Made by a program: the position numbers and the translations under genes. 64,000 nucleotides of DNA from Agrocybe praecox. Taxonomy: Eukaryota > Basidiomycota > Agaricomycetes > Agaricales > Agrocybaceae. The stretch's first letter is position 1. Every line of letters starts with the position of its first letter. The stretch covers positions 2,976,001-3,040,000 of the forward strand of contig OZ024849.1 in NCBI GenBank assembly GCA_964017145.1. Reading direction: 5' to 3'. The notes beneath the pieces were generated by a model. It searched no databases. It was not told where the DNA came from and saw only the letters and a program-made list of their open reading frames with translations. Below are positions 9,617-20,909 of the stretch, piece by piece.

Positions 9617-10967
9617 TCATTTCCTCGACGACGACGACGACCTAGATCTCCACTTCCCCAAGCCCTCCTCGAATTTCTGGCGTGTCAATCCTCGTGGGAC
9701 GTGTTGGAATGTGACGCCTAGTTTTTCTACTTCGGCGTTGCGGTGTTCGTCGTCGAAGAATAGCTGGGTAAGAAGAAAAGAAGTGGAGAAGGGGTGGGAT
9801 GGAGATGGAGATGGAAATTGGTCAGATTTGATTGAAGCAGTAATAAAAGTATGTACCATCTCGGTATACGGGATTTGCGTACGCTCGTGCAGCGCTTTGA
9901 AGTGTTTGAGTTTCGAGCCTGAGAGTGTCGTGTCGCATCGTGTCATGTCATGTCGGGTCATGTTAGATTATTTATGCCATCCATGGTGAAGAGTGAAGGA
10001 TGTGGGTATGGGATTTGGGATTTGGGAATGAAGATATAGGAAATAAGATATAGGATATAGGATATAAGATCAGGACATAAGATAAAATATATGAGATCAA
10101 GGAAAGCCAGGCGTAGCGTACCGGGATATATCTCTAGCTCATTGAAGAACTCAATGGCTAACGTCGGTTTGGATTCTTTGTCGGTGCTACTATTCGTCGT
10201 CGTAGCAGGAGGGACGAGGAGGAGCCTTAGACATTGATTTGCTCTTAAATAAAAGGGAAATATGGAACGTCAAACCTCCGTAGAACGGACGCAAATCTTC
10301 AATAGTATGGATACGCACAAGTCCGGAGCGTGCGTTCTCGAACACGCAGCGATAATTATACTTCTATCTTCTTCCTTATCATCACCGTCCAGTTCGTGCG
10401 ATCGCGACCTCGCCCTCGAGCGTAAGTCATGAAGGATCTGCGGGACATCGTCGTAGAACGCGATAGTGTCTCCATACCTTCAGGTCATGATGAATTAGAG
10501 ATAGATCAGGGAGTGGTCCACAAGGAAGGATATCTATGATCTCGCTCACTTGTCCAACACCTGATTGATGGTGTTCCCATTCCGCCTTAGAGGACCTGTA
10601 GTATGGTGATATGATACCGTACCACACCAACGCGAGAGAAAGCGAAAGCGAAATCAGAACACCACCACCAACGCGAACACCAGCACGAACATAAATAAAA
10701 AACCAATCATTCATTCAATAACTGGCTCTTTCGCGAGTGTGAATATATGCGACGCGCCTGTAACGTGTGTGTCGATCCATAGGTCCCATAGGGTAAAACT
10801 GTGTAGAAATAATTCCTGGTTAAAAATCTCTGTGCAAGTATATTGCGATGAAGTTGTACAAAATATAAGCGTAGGACTTACTCGAGGTCGAATGCGACGA
10901 GCTGTGGGTAGATTTTCGAGGCAGCTTGCTCGGAATTTATAGAGGCAGAGGCAGAGGAGGAGGCCAT
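9617..10967 (-). CDS. Magnesium-dependent phosphatase 1 (HAD superfamily, MDP-1)
   Basis: Seven exons (10967-10882, 10798-10758, 10595-10550, 10477-10319, 10243-10122, 9918-9857, 9763-9617) give 220 residues with all phases closing. HAD motifs are clear: motif I AFDLDFTLW with the nucleophile and acid/base Asp, then LWIDTHVTG; motif II ACSRTHAPDLA; LEIYPGSKLKHF; motif III LFFDDEHRN. This is the MDP-1 family, cytosolic Mg-dependent phosphatases acting on phosphotyrosine or on protein-bound sugar adducts in studied members. The second intron appears to use a GC donor (CAG|GCGCGT) at 10757, needed to give THVTG-PLRRNG. The fifth intron (9919-10121) is expanded by simple repeats. The tail after the catalytic core is short, ending in a Ser run (RSRSSSSSRK). 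Confidence 0.9.
9928..9962. repeat. Pentamer tandem repeat (TCRTG-type), 7 units
   Basis: Seven consecutive pentamers of the form TCGTG/TCGCA/TCATG/TCGGG inside the fifth MDP1 intron, close to the exon-6 acceptor. Confidence 0.7.
10033..10090. repeat. GATATAGG-type imperfect tandem repeat
   Basis: Repeated GATATAGG/GATATAAG units in the same MDP1 intron as the pentamer repeat; together they explain why this intron is ~200 nt while its neighbours are about 50-160. Confidence 0.6.
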
Positions 10968-12332
10968 TAATTGAGCTGTTGAGTCGGGGATGAGAGTAAA
11001 AATCAAGATAGCGGAGCCCAAATTTATTTCGACATACCGTACCTCACGCGCTCACACGTTTTATTTTATTTTTTGCTGGCCTGAATATAAGTTTCTCAAA
11101 AAAAAAAAAAAACAAAAAAAATGAATGAAAAGCTATTACTTATTAGGAGCAAGAAGAGAAACCCGCCGTCCGCAATTGGTACATTCACTGTGTTAGCTTA
11201 TGCATTTTACAGTGTTCGTATCCAATTACGCCCGGAGGGTTTGGTTGGGAATTGGTATTTTGGGAACATCGAGGTTCGAACCAGCGAGGTCTGCGAATAC
11301 ATTTATCTCACGCTTTTAATTGCATGGAATAGGGCACGCTACACTAATACCGTTCCACTATGCTCCCGTTGTATTATACCGTCATCCTTAAAATACATCC
11401 GACCAATATCAGCCGTTTTTTATGACCTGAGGAGTTGACAGTCCAGAAGTGCTTGAGCCTTGCCCTCTCTCCAACTCCCAAATCTCAAACTGCCTTCCAG
11501 ATTCCACTTGAATCTTGACCCTCAAAGAACTCTCAGTGTAATCTTCTCTTTTTTAAAGTTCAACACTGAATCCAAGCTTAAAGGAGACCAACTCAGAAGG
11601 TATTTGACATTATCCATAATCCCTACCACACGAAACGTTTACTACAACTCAAGTGGTGAGTAAATTAGTAAATACGTTGTACTTAATCTTTTTTTGTGAG
11701 CTTTACTAAAAGACGACAGAATTATAGAAAAAATTGTTTGATCAATAACTTGAAGAAAACGACTACTTTGGCTTTGACTTGGACTGCATTCTAGATGGGC
11801 CCACTGGTGACTGTACACCGTCCAGGCCGGTCCTATGGTTAAAGTCAAGTCATCTTCAACCTCGGACGTGTTGCGGCGTTGCGCTCCCATGGGGATTCTT
11901 TCGACTTGACGAAGTTATGACAGAAAAGCGATTCATTCTGTCGTTGTTGGTAATCAAGAAAGTAGCAGAATGACTCGACCAGGACAATCATCTCTTTTTG
12001 CTTTCGACAGCTCGCTGTGTTGCTCATATAGACACAGGCATAACGGTAATAAAACCGACCCGAATCCTATTCTATCCTGGAACCCTCGTATATCCTGTGT
12101 TTTCGCGTCGATGGATCCGGAGCCGCGACCGACATGTCTCCATTTTTGGTTTCTTATTAGTGGCTGTACGACTCGACTTCAGAATTCCATTTTCGTCCTT
12201 TGTTACACGCCTTGTGGCTGTGCCGACATTGTTCCGGTTGGTGGACGCACGAGTATATAAAGGACATGACACAGGCTACTAGTATGACAACAACAATCTC
12301 CCACACTCCACCGTCGCACGGTCTCCCTGATA
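10968..12332. other. 1.36-kb gap, no supported gene
   Basis: Promoter side of MDP1 (-) and of the orphan gene at 12333 (+). Holds an A15 run near 11097-11111 and scattered short frames on both strands without domains or closing exon phases. A GGTTCGAACC at 11274 resembles a tRNA B box but no cloverleaf fits around it. Confidence 0.45.
12254..12260 (+). promoter_or_regulatory. TATA box of the 12333 gene
   Basis: TATATAA in a GAGTATATAAAGG context, 73 bases before the ATG at 12333. Position fits a basidiomycete core promoter. Confidence 0.5.
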
Positions 12333-13189
12333 ATGCCTAAACATCTCGCAAATTCTCCTCATAAATTCCCCAAAAATGCGAAAATACCAAACATCCTCGA
12401 TAAACACCCTGCGGAAGTCGTTGAGATCGCACTCAATGAGCTACAGCGCGCAGGGATCCAAATGATCGAATGGCGAGCCTTACTGTACAGACGCATGGGA
12501 GTGCCGATACTTGTATCTGTGAGTAATTAACGGGAGTGTTAAGGTTATGACAAAAAAACTAACTAAGATTTGAATTTGTCCAGAATTACTCATATCTAGT
12601 CCCAGACGAGGACTTTACTCAGGCTTCCAACATTCTTGAATCCATAGGCCTACCACTCTCGCCGCCATCCAAATTCCTGCAACGATGCTACGGCGACTTG
12701 TGCGAGAAGGGGGCATATCACCGTATTACACGTACTCAACTGCCCTCAGGGATACAGAGCATCGTCATTTACCCACTATCATTCACGACTCTGTCCATGG
12801 ACGAGCTGGAGGAAGTTCAGCCGTGCCATATTCAACCCTCCAAATGCACTAGCATCCTCGCACCACGCCCATCAGCGACGTACGCCTCGCTCATCCGCAT
12901 GTTGTCCACGTACCCGCGCTACGCGCGCACGCGCACAAGTCTCGAATCGGACCTGTCGGAATTGATAGGATATCATCTGCTAGGGCTCGAAGATGGCTAT
13001 GTCTCGCCTGAGTCCTGGAAAGACATGCGGGGCGAGGTCGAGCGCCGTGTCGCACATGCTATAAACACCATCCACCAATGGACTTGGGACGGTGACTGGA
13101 GGGACGACGAGGATTGGATAGGTGATTCGTTGGCTGGTGTTGTAGACGGTTCGGGGAGGATAGATGATCTTCCTTGTAGTTCATCGTGA
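12333..13189 (+). CDS. Basidiomycete orphan-family protein, 263 aa
   Basis: Two exons (12333-12518 and 12584-13189) with a 65-nt GTGAGT...CCAG intron. The protein has segments I recognise from a family of uncharacterised agaricomycete proteins, often many per genome: a helix ending WRALLYRRMGVPILVS, then YSYLVPDEDF, SIGLPLSPPSKF, and later hydrophobic IVIYPLSF and a Trp/Asp-rich C-terminal region. The first part resembles substrate-recognition portions of nucleotidyltransferase-like proteins in those families, but no catalytic GS-x-DxD is visible, so no function is assigned. No signal peptide or membrane segment. The intron falls directly before the conserved NYSYLVPDED, which supports the model. 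Confidence 0.75.
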
Positions 13190-13618
13190 TGATCATTTAT
13201 CCCTCCGTCTGTCTGGGACTTTCTTCTTCTATATCTTTATTTCTTTTCGCTAGGGCTCTTGTATAAGGTATAATGTGTATTATTGGTGCCTAAACTACTT
13301 ACAAACAACCCTAAAATGTATATATGTAACTGTACCATCACCAAATCCCTATTTATTTGTTAGTGGACTCTAGTTGTCGTCTGCCTATGTCCAAAGCATT
13401 CGCCTTGACACAATTGGTAGGCATTGTAACATGGCCGCCTTAATATTGCAGGATATGCGTCAAAATCAACGGGCACAAATGTATTACAAAGGAATAGACA
13501 ACTAGAAATACAACCAAAGCAAGTAAACAGAAGAGAGTAGTATGAGAGCAAGCGACAACGAAGACAAACCATTAAAACAAAAGCAAAGAAAAGGAAACAA
13601 TTGGGACCACATATGAGA
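13190..13618. other. Convergent intergenic region
   Basis: 3' flank of the orphan gene (+) and of the following reverse-strand gene. AT-rich with several AATAAA-like sites; no coding frame supported. Confidence 0.5.
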
Positions 13619-14451
13619 TCAAGCCTGTATGACTTCTGGTGCAGCAGAGGCTACAGGTTTGGAAAGAGTAAGTTGCTCCATGATGGCTTTGACCATCAAC
13701 ACCAAATCATGCAGGTAGAAAATTCGCAGTTCAAAATTGTACATCACAAGGAGCTCACTCATTTCTATCTTCCCAACGTAAAGAAAGTCCTATACACTGC
13801 ATCCACTTCCCAATCAATTGCCACATCCTTCAACAAACCACTCAAAGCATCTGATGGTGTCTTCCACGTGAAGACATCAGATGCTTTGAGTGGTTTGTTG
13901 AAGGATGTGGCGATTGATTGGGAAGTGGATGCAGCATATAGGACTTTCTTTACGTTGATGTAAGCCAGTTCAGCCTGGCACGCCATGTCGATCGCTTTCA
14001 CCTCTTTGGAGCTCAGTTCCTAATAAATAAGAAAGAAATTTGTCAACAATGACCCTGGTTTATTCGAACAAAATGCAAAAATAACAAATGCGAAAAATAA
14101 ACAAAGAAAACACTCACTGCACATTCTTCCTCGGAAAGGAGCGTTTTTTGCCTTTGGCTCCTCGACCTGTCGAGCACTCGAGCGGCGTTCAAAGCGCAGG
14201 TAACTCGGGTTTGATGAACTTTCGCTACGGTCGTCGTCGTCGCGAAGTACCGACGTGACGACGTATTCGTGCTGGAACCCATGCCGGTTCTTGTACCACT
14301 CGAGGCAGGTTACAAAATAATTGTACGTCCTCCTCGAAATGATTTTCTCTTCCCTCAGCGCATGTGCCGACCAACTTTCGATGCTCATAAAGTTCGCGTT
14401 TGGGTCGGTATCGTCGTATTTCAGGATACGTAGGTCTTCGTTAGCCATCAT
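13619..14451 (-). CDS. Hypothetical protein interrupted by a palindromic, probably spliced element
   Basis: Minus-strand gene starting MMANEDLRILKYDD at 14451 (or 14448). The 5' exon runs to about 14240; a second exon encodes KTLLSEEECA and stops at a GTGAGT donor near 14118; after an intron with a strong TTTCTTTC...TTATTAG acceptor the frame reads ELSSKEVKAIDMACQAELAYIN. At 13954 this frame meets the palindromic element. Splicing GTAAAG (13953) to TATAG (13790) continues as DFLYVGKIEMSELLVMYNF and on to VIQA, stop at 13619-13621. Without the 172-bp element plus one ACGT copy the frame would read INVGKIEMSELL, also open. The donor between the first two exons is unresolved. Protein is helical and Glu/Lys-rich, with no membrane segment or known domain. 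Confidence 0.5.
13776..13955. mobile_element. 172-bp near-perfect palindromic element with ACGT flanks (candidate introner)
   Basis: 13780-13951 is an inverted repeat with two ~80-bp arms, three substitutions between arms and a few extra bases near the centre (GTCTTC-CAC-GTGAAGAC). It begins AAAGAAAGTCC and ends GGACTTTCTTT, and is bounded by ACGT at 13776-13779 and 13952-13955. Both ends provide a GT|AAAG donor (GT from the flank) and an ATAG|GAC acceptor, so a 164-nt intron could be removed on either strand. No coding role of its own is apparent. It behaves as a short non-autonomous insertion; the transposase family is unknown. Confidence 0.8.
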
Positions 14452-15354
14452 GATGGTGTACTATTCGCCAGGGTAGGCCGAAGAGAGAGATACTGTATGA
14501 TACGAGCAGACAATCGAGTTAGGGAGTCGACGATGAACATGAAGGGTCTTTCAGTTCTGGCTTTTTGACATTTGTGCTTATTTCAAGGAAACCTGATGGT
14601 TTACACGCGGTTAACTCCTGCCAGTGGGACGAGTCGGAATTCAGTGATGACAGTAGGTCCCCAGAACGAGGCTGGGTCGCGGTTGTTCGTTGACAGAAGC
14701 CCGTAATGTCGCTGTTTTATCTGACAGCAGAGCCAAATCCATGAAAGTTGAAGACGAGTTCAAGCACACCTTGTGCTCACCACGAGTAGTGATATCATTT
14801 CGGCAAAAACCGACGGTCCATTTGCTAAAGTTATCACCCAATGTTCAAAGGTATGCCAGAAAATTGGAATTGGAATCTCTAACTATGTATGTATGTGACG
14901 ATATTATACACGCTTGAACACCGTTTCCCGATACGTTGTACGCTGAAAGAGGAGGGTTGAAATTGAAAACTTACCACTGATCTTCACAACTACCAATTTT
15001 CCTCAGCATCAGTATTACATCGCGAATACCACATATTTTCCATCCAAAAAGTCTCTCGCACTTTGCGTCTGTAATGAAGAATTGACATGAAGCTTAGAAA
15101 ACAAAAAAACTCAGAGCGGATTTGTTGGATGGCGGGAATTCCTAGGCTCAGTGTTATCCTACTACTCCAGTCAAAATCTCGCAAAGCATAGCTCTAAAGA
15201 AATAATGACACGCACCGGGCAAATACACAAGTCAACACACTTAAGGCGACTAGACCTTCCTCTCTCCGTTTCATAGTGCATGTTCCGATGTGTCAGACGG
15301 TTTCGACATAATCTATATATCTCCTAGTAAGGTACAAATAGTAATGTGTCGATA
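14452..15354. other. 0.9-kb gap, no supported gene
   Basis: Upstream region of the reverse-strand gene at 13619-14451 and 3' flank of the MYND gene. Short frames on both strands lack domains and splice support. Confidence 0.45.
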
Positions 15355-16861
15355 TCACCATACAGGATCGGGATCGGGAGCCTTGTCGATGCAGAGTTCG
15401 AATCCATAATCCCCTGTCCGTCTCAACCATCTATAAAACTTGAGTTTTTTCCCAATGACCTGAACCGCCTCATCAAATAACTTTGGATTATCACTCCTCT
15501 TCCAATTAAGAAGGAAGCTGCGCTGACGGTCGTAGACCAGCATATCCGGGTCTGCCGGTCGCTGGGTGAGAGTCCCCTCGTAGATGGTCACTTGGAACTT
15601 GGCAAGGAATATCTTGCCTTTGTGTATGTCGACTGGCGGGCCGTTGTTCGGTGTCATTGCCGGCATGTTGGGACGTGAAGGAGACTCGAGACGATTGATA
15701 AAAATGCTTTCTAGGAACGGGTGTTGCATGACGGGGAATGGTGTAAGGTTGACGTTGTGCCAAGTACCTCCTCGGAGGGATTTGCAAGCTTTTTTGTGAC
15801 TTGGCCAGTCAGCCTTTTGGCATTCTAGAGAATTGCTTTTGATACGGCACGATAAAAATGAGAAAAAAGACACTCACCTTTAGAACAATAGACGACGATC
15901 ATACATTGCATGCATCGGCTGGTGTTCTTTTTTCCGCACATTTCACAGCCTGGATCATTCGCGAGTTTTCCAAGCTCGCGCATGCTGATAGGGCATAATG
16001 GGACTAAGAACGAATGCTTCAGACCGGGATCTGTGAGACCCTTGCCAGTGTGAGATTTTGGGTCGAGTTTTTCACCGTTCTTTTCTAGGAGCCAAACGAG
16101 TGCGCGAAGCTCCGTATGACTAACTGAACAAGTCGCGCCGTCGCTCGTACGATGCACATGCTTATACAACTCGTCACCATACCTGATATCCGTCGGAGGC
16201 ACAGGAATAGACGTCTTGATTTCTTTGAAGAGGACATAGAAGAAAGGAACTCTGTCCTTTAGTTTACGGACCGCTAAGATCTAAATTTATTAGTATGGGA
16301 TACAGTATGAAGTACGTGGAATAAACACACCCTGATGAATAAAGCTCCGTTATTCTCTGCGTTATACAACATCAATTCGTGCAGGTTATCATCGAGAGCA
16401 TGCCCAATGGTCATCACCGTCTGCCTCATCTCAATGAATGTCTCTTCTCTGCTCGCTTTCTGTCCCTTCTTTTCGAGTTGATGCATCATCTTCCCTGCCT
16501 CTCTTTCAGTCTCGTTTGATCTTAGAGTAGCAGTAAAGTGATTCGACATCAGTCCATTCGGAAGAACGACAGGCACGGGACCGAATTCCGGAAATGCATA
16601 AGGGTTGATATTGATTCGCCCTGGGGTGTCAATTAAACCCGACAATTCCTGTGAGGCGTCAAATGCAAGTCCAAGACGTTTTTCGAGTTCTTCCAAGGGA
16701 AGTTTGGTATCTTTCGGGAGACAAACTCCCATGGAAGCAAGGAGCGCTATGCAATCATCTCGAGACAGGTCTGGAAAGGCTGCCATGAGGTCGTGGTGGT
16801 AAAAATTAGAGGCGTCTTGAATTTTCGTCAAGTAGGTCTCGCATTCACGTGATGCGTACAT
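15355..16861 (-). CDS. MYND-type zinc finger protein, 467 aa
   Basis: Three exons (16861-16331, 16280-15878, 15824-15355) close in phase to 467 residues. A MYND zinc finger spans residues ~290-330: CEMCGKKNTSRCMQC, VVYCSKECQKADW, HKKACKSL, with all Cys/His ligands present; the second intron (GTGAGT, 53 nt) splits it after YCSK. The N-terminal ~280 residues are helical with no known domain; the C-terminal ~140 residues contain predicted beta strands (FLAKFQVTIYEGTL) and end DPDPVW. No SET domain is visible, so this belongs to the large group of fungal MYND-only proteins, thought to use the finger for protein-protein contact. Partner and role unknown. Confidence 0.9.
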
Positions 16862-18042
16862 GTATGGATGTTTATGTATATATATATATGTGCAGTTGCC
16901 GATTTGCCGAACTAATATTAGCCGGTGATCCGGCGGACCGACTCTGTAGACTCCGGTCTCTTGTTTTTTCCCACTTACATGCTACTACTACCGACAGATT
17001 CTGACAACTACTCCGAACCAACTCAGAATTTGGACTAATTATCGCTTATCTTATGGGATTCCACAGTATGCCGCCTATGACCCTTATAGAGAACTTTGGT
17101 TGTTGCCTCCTGAGTCCTTGTTTCCCTCCCAGGCTCCCACGAGAACGTATTCTGCATGCCACGCTATGCGGTTAAACAGCGCTATTCTCTACTTCTAACT
17201 CTGGCTCAGCCTGACTGTTAGCTTCTGATTCGACATTCTGGAGACGTACGCGACGCTTGCTTTTTTTGTCTCTCGCGTACGGGGATATGTACGCCGGATA
17301 CGACGGAAGCAGATTAGGCAAATCGCTATACAAGATCCGGGGGCTGTTGAATGGCCATCTTTACATAAGTAATCAGTGCGGCGTATCGTGAAGACTTGCC
17401 TTTTTCTCTGTCATGTTCTGCATCATATGTGGTAATAACGGCCTTATACTTCAGGCTATTTGGTATGCTTCACCTTCTAGCTCTATGCACTAGCTCGAAA
17501 CTTGAAGCGCTGAAGAAGGGTGCTGGGTTTCTTCTGGACTCCCCGAACGCCCTAAGCATTAACCATCGACCAGAAGCAAATCAAACATGTACATCCTATA
17601 AATACACTGCACGCGCCGAAATTAGCTTAACCTGTCGACAGGCATCGACCATACCGAATACAGAAATATTGCTGCGGAGTTAATCATGATGCACAAAGAC
17701 AAGGGTTCATCAACCCTGTGCATCCATCAGATTCCTCAGAACAGAAATTCGATAAAGGTACATATGCAGATAAGATGTGAAAACCGCCGAAAGGAAAGCA
17801 CGGAAAAAGCACGTTTTTAATTGATTCGGCTAGCGCCAAGGGAGGGGCTTCGTAACCTATACTATCTAAGGAAGCTTTGATATTAATATCATGATACGGA
17901 GAAGTGTGTGCACAATCCTGGCGGAGTTGTTTTTCTCAATATCGATATTGTCAAACTTTCACCACAATTTGTATCACCTTTTATCACCGACCATAATTCT
18001 AATGCCTTGTTGCTCAAGCCAAAACTCAACCTGGAGCGATCC
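16862..18042. other. 1.2-kb gap, no supported gene
   Basis: Contains the promoter of the MYND gene (a TATATATATATG tract just upstream of its ATG at about 16877-16890) and the 5' flank of the gene at 18043. One 95-codon frame at 17396-17683 has no domain or splice support and is not called. Confidence 0.45.
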
Positions 18043-18751
18043 ATGCCCAAGTCAAAGCTGCACATCGTGTTTTCCTTCCTGCCAGCTATTTCCAAGGAGG
18101 GAGGATGGGAAGGTCGTACTGCCAAATCCCGTAAACACGGGAAAAGGTGCGTTATTCGCAAATTATAATTGTTCACCGTTTTACTCATCTGTTTTCATCC
18201 ATCTTCAGGTAACTTTGCCATCCGAAAACAAGTACAATCATCCCTTGACAAAACACGTTCCATGGGACCTCCCACTGATCTAATGGCATCATCGCGACGT
18301 CTTCATTCTCGCCCTGTATATTCCCCAGAACATGGCGGTCCTTCATTAATACCACAAAAACGAGAAACACGATATTATGATGGCTCACCTCAAAGTTGTA
18401 AGTGCTCCGTTGGCTTGTACGCTAGTCCCATGTTCACCAACAAGCATTGCAACATTGACAAAAAAAGCACTTGCGAATTCGCCGGTCTATTCGTACACTA
18501 CGCCTGAGCTGCTGGCACAAAAATACGCGCAGCAACCTCAATCCTCCCATTCGGCCCCACAAAAGTCAAAGTCGCTCCCCGAGAATCAAAATACCACTAA
18601 TATTACCAAAAATGAAACGAAAACTGGAGGTCCTTGGATGCGGGAGGTTAAGCCGTTCCGGACAAGGACGAGGAAACAATCGTATGTGAGGTCAGGTACT
18701 AATAGTTTCTTTAGACTATACACTGGGCAGGGAGATGATGTAGAGTCGTGA
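18043..18751 (+). CDS. Hypothetical basic protein, 186 aa
   Basis: Three exons (18043-18130, 18209-18397, 18468-18751) close exactly to 186 residues; introns are 78 and 70 nt with GTAAAC and GTAAGT donors. The start MPKSKLHIVFSFLPAI was chosen as the first ATG in the frame that splices cleanly; a longer first exon is possible. The protein is rich in Ser, Arg, Lys and Gln with tracts such as SRRLHSRPVYSPEH, PQKRETRYYDG and FRTRTRKQSYVR; mostly disordered, no membrane segment after the first 16 residues, no recognised domain. The repeated short motif SPVY/RPVYS occurs twice (once per exon 2 and 3). Function unknown. Confidence 0.65.
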
Positions 18752-19322
18752 CGATGCATGATCCACTGTAAATCATGGATGTTAAAACGTTAAAGGTTAG
18801 AGAGTTAAGAGATCGTCGTCCAACCCTAAATACAGCTAGTTCCCGTTCACCATGGTCAATTCAATATTATTCTGTACAATGAGATATGCTTCCTTAGACC
18901 GACTTGCATTAATGAGCTTTTTATAAATTTGAACGCATATCACGATTCACGATTCCTTTGAACAACCCCTAGGATCGTTGAGTATTAGTTAGTTGATCAT
19001 ACGTCCCACTCAAGGACGCCTGAAAAACTAATTTGTGCGATGTTAAGCGCCGATCGGCGATCGATGCGGATCCTTGGTATTGTCTGCGTTTGTGTAATTC
19101 TTGATCATTGTGCATACTTAAGCGCTCACCTTAATTTAGCGAACTTCGCCATGCCAAGGAAGAAGAGATGACAAGCGATGTGGCAGTAATGAGATGAAAG
19201 ACGGCCGAGATCGGCATTAGGGATATTTGGCTGTATTATGTTTCAAGGCCATAGGCTTCCTCCTGCATCTCCATCTCGTCCTACTTGGCCTCGCAGCACA
19301 TCTCATTATCCGAAGCTACAAA
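18752..19322. other. Intergenic, promoter of the Dim1 gene
   Basis: No coding feature. Contains a small inverted repeat GCCGATCGGCGATCG near 19049. The frame of the Dim1 first exon is open back to 19227 but upstream residues do not match the family. Confidence 0.5.
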
Positions 19323-20024
19323 ATGTCCTATTTCTTACCACATCTTCCCTCAGGATGGCACGTAGATGAAGCGATTAAGTCTGAAGAAGATCGCGTCGTC
19401 GTGATACGTTTCGGCCATGATTGGGATAGTCAATGCATGACGATGGACGAAACCTTGTATTCAGTGGCAGAGAAAGTGCAGAACTTTGCTGTTATCTACT
19501 TGGTGGACATCACGGAGGTGCCGGATTTCAATAAAGTGCGTCCTGTTTGACATATCATGCCTATTGATTGCTCACGATTTGCAGATGTACGAATTGTATG
19601 ACCCGTGCACCGTTATGTTCTTTTACCGGTAATTCTCTATCTGCTTTCTGCTATAATTCCCTTGCTAATGTCTTGTATACAAAGGAACAAACACATCATG
19701 ATTGATTTGGGTACCGGTAACAACAATAAGATGTAAGTAATATCCTATCTTTTCTCTTACCAGACCTAATTCTTCTCTCCTTGTCTCTAGTAACTGGGCT
19801 ATGGATAACAAACAAGAAGTGTGTACCTTAATTTTACCTCTGAATATTTCAGAACTTACAGCTATCTCCTTTTCAGTTCATTGATATTGTTGAGACAGTT
19901 TACAGAGGAGCGTCAAAGGGTCGTGGTCTTGTTGTTTCGCCGAAAGGTGGGTTCTACTTTGCATCGTGTCTAGCAACGCATTAACATTTCACCTCCAGAT
20001 TATTCCACTCGCTACAGATACTGA
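19323..20024 (+). CDS. dim1: Dim1/Dib1 thioredoxin-like U4/U6.U5 tri-snRNP protein
   Basis: Six exons (19323-19535, 19585-19628, 19685-19732, 19791-19818, 19877-19946, 19999-20024) close to 142 residues, exactly the length of human TXNL4A and yeast Dib1. Starts MSYFLPHLPSGWHVDEAI; thioredoxin-fold core contains VVVIRFGHDWDSQCMTMDE, VDITEVPDFNKMYELYDP, MFFYRNKHIMIDLGTG, NNNKINWAM and IDIVETVYRGASKGRGLV, ending DYSTRYRY. Dim1 is an essential component of the spliceosomal tri-snRNP that sits near the 5' splice site and holds the B complex before activation. The first of these family residues fixes the start at 19323. One exon is only 28 nt. Confidence 0.97.
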
Positions 20025-20909
20025 AATCTGTCTTGCAAAGTGGCTCTCGAGGTATTGTTTTTTGAAGGACACTCTTTTTGCTCGTCCCCTGTCTTTATAT
20101 TGTTTGAATCATATTTTTGTCGTTAAATGAACTCAGTCGCGTGCGCGCTCGCTGCCCAGCCTGCAAATGTGTTTTAATTCCAAAGAATTTAGTGTCGTCT
20201 CCGCCAGTTGCCATCGCTAGGGCGGAAAATGCGCAGTATTCGTCCGCGTTATGGATAGCACTGGCGACTATGGGAGCGTTGCTTCCACTTAACCCAGCGT
20301 TCGACACCGACGCTCCTCCGGATCTCCCACCATTTCCACCGCAATTCGGACATTTTAAATGTGGGTTCCGCACCTGACGACTGGTAGTCTGGGTTGACAG
20401 TATGACTGTGTTGACCGTCGTAGTTGCTGATATGTACAGAGGCGATGAACGAAGCATAGGTTAACAATCGTGTGATCACTTTTGTTGAGATGTCCTCCGA
20501 TTGAAGAGAACTAACAAATGGTAGCCAGGACTTCGTTTTCAGCGGTAATACACCCTATCTGTGACAGCGTCTTTCACTGAGAAGGCCTTGTGTCCGTGCA
20601 TCTCGCTGTTCCTACTCGTCGGCCGAAGGGACCAACGTCCCTCAACATAAATGGATTTTTGATTCCGCTCAGCCAGGAAGTAAATAGACGAGCGTCTAAT
20701 TTATGCAGTGCAGAACGCGTTACCGCCTAACAATTTTCATTGCTTTGGGGTGTCGATCTTGCTGAGGAAACTTTATATTCAGGCTGTGAATATCACCGCC
20801 CATCAAAGACTTGCTCCTGTGCACAGCTGGAGGTTCTAGAGAGTATGCACTACAATGATCGATTTACACATGTATATATAATTTCAGAATACTTCCAACC
20901 CCCTAACCG
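20025..20909. other. 0.9-kb gap, no confident gene
   Basis: 3' flank of dim1 and of the 2OG oxygenase (convergent). A 120-codon reverse-strand frame (20457-20095) with a CPNCGG knuckle and an opposite-strand 86-codon frame with CPACKC overlap here; neither has splice or domain support enough to call. Confidence 0.4.

Noticed and set aside
11270..11290. GGTTCGAACC, a tRNA B-box-like sequence
   Set aside because: No A box at proper distance and the 5-bp T-stem does not pair on either strand.
13601..13963. Plus-strand 120-codon frame across the palindrome
   Set aside because: Half of it is the palindrome read through; upstream part is the antisense of the well-supported minus-strand last exon.
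17396..17683. 95-codon plus-strand frame
   Set aside because: No domain, no splice context, not linked to the gene at 18043.
20095..20457. 120-codon reverse frame with a CPNCGG knuckle
   Set aside because: Overlaps an equally open plus-strand frame with CPACKC; one Cys pair only, no splice or domain support; lies in the dim1 3' flank.
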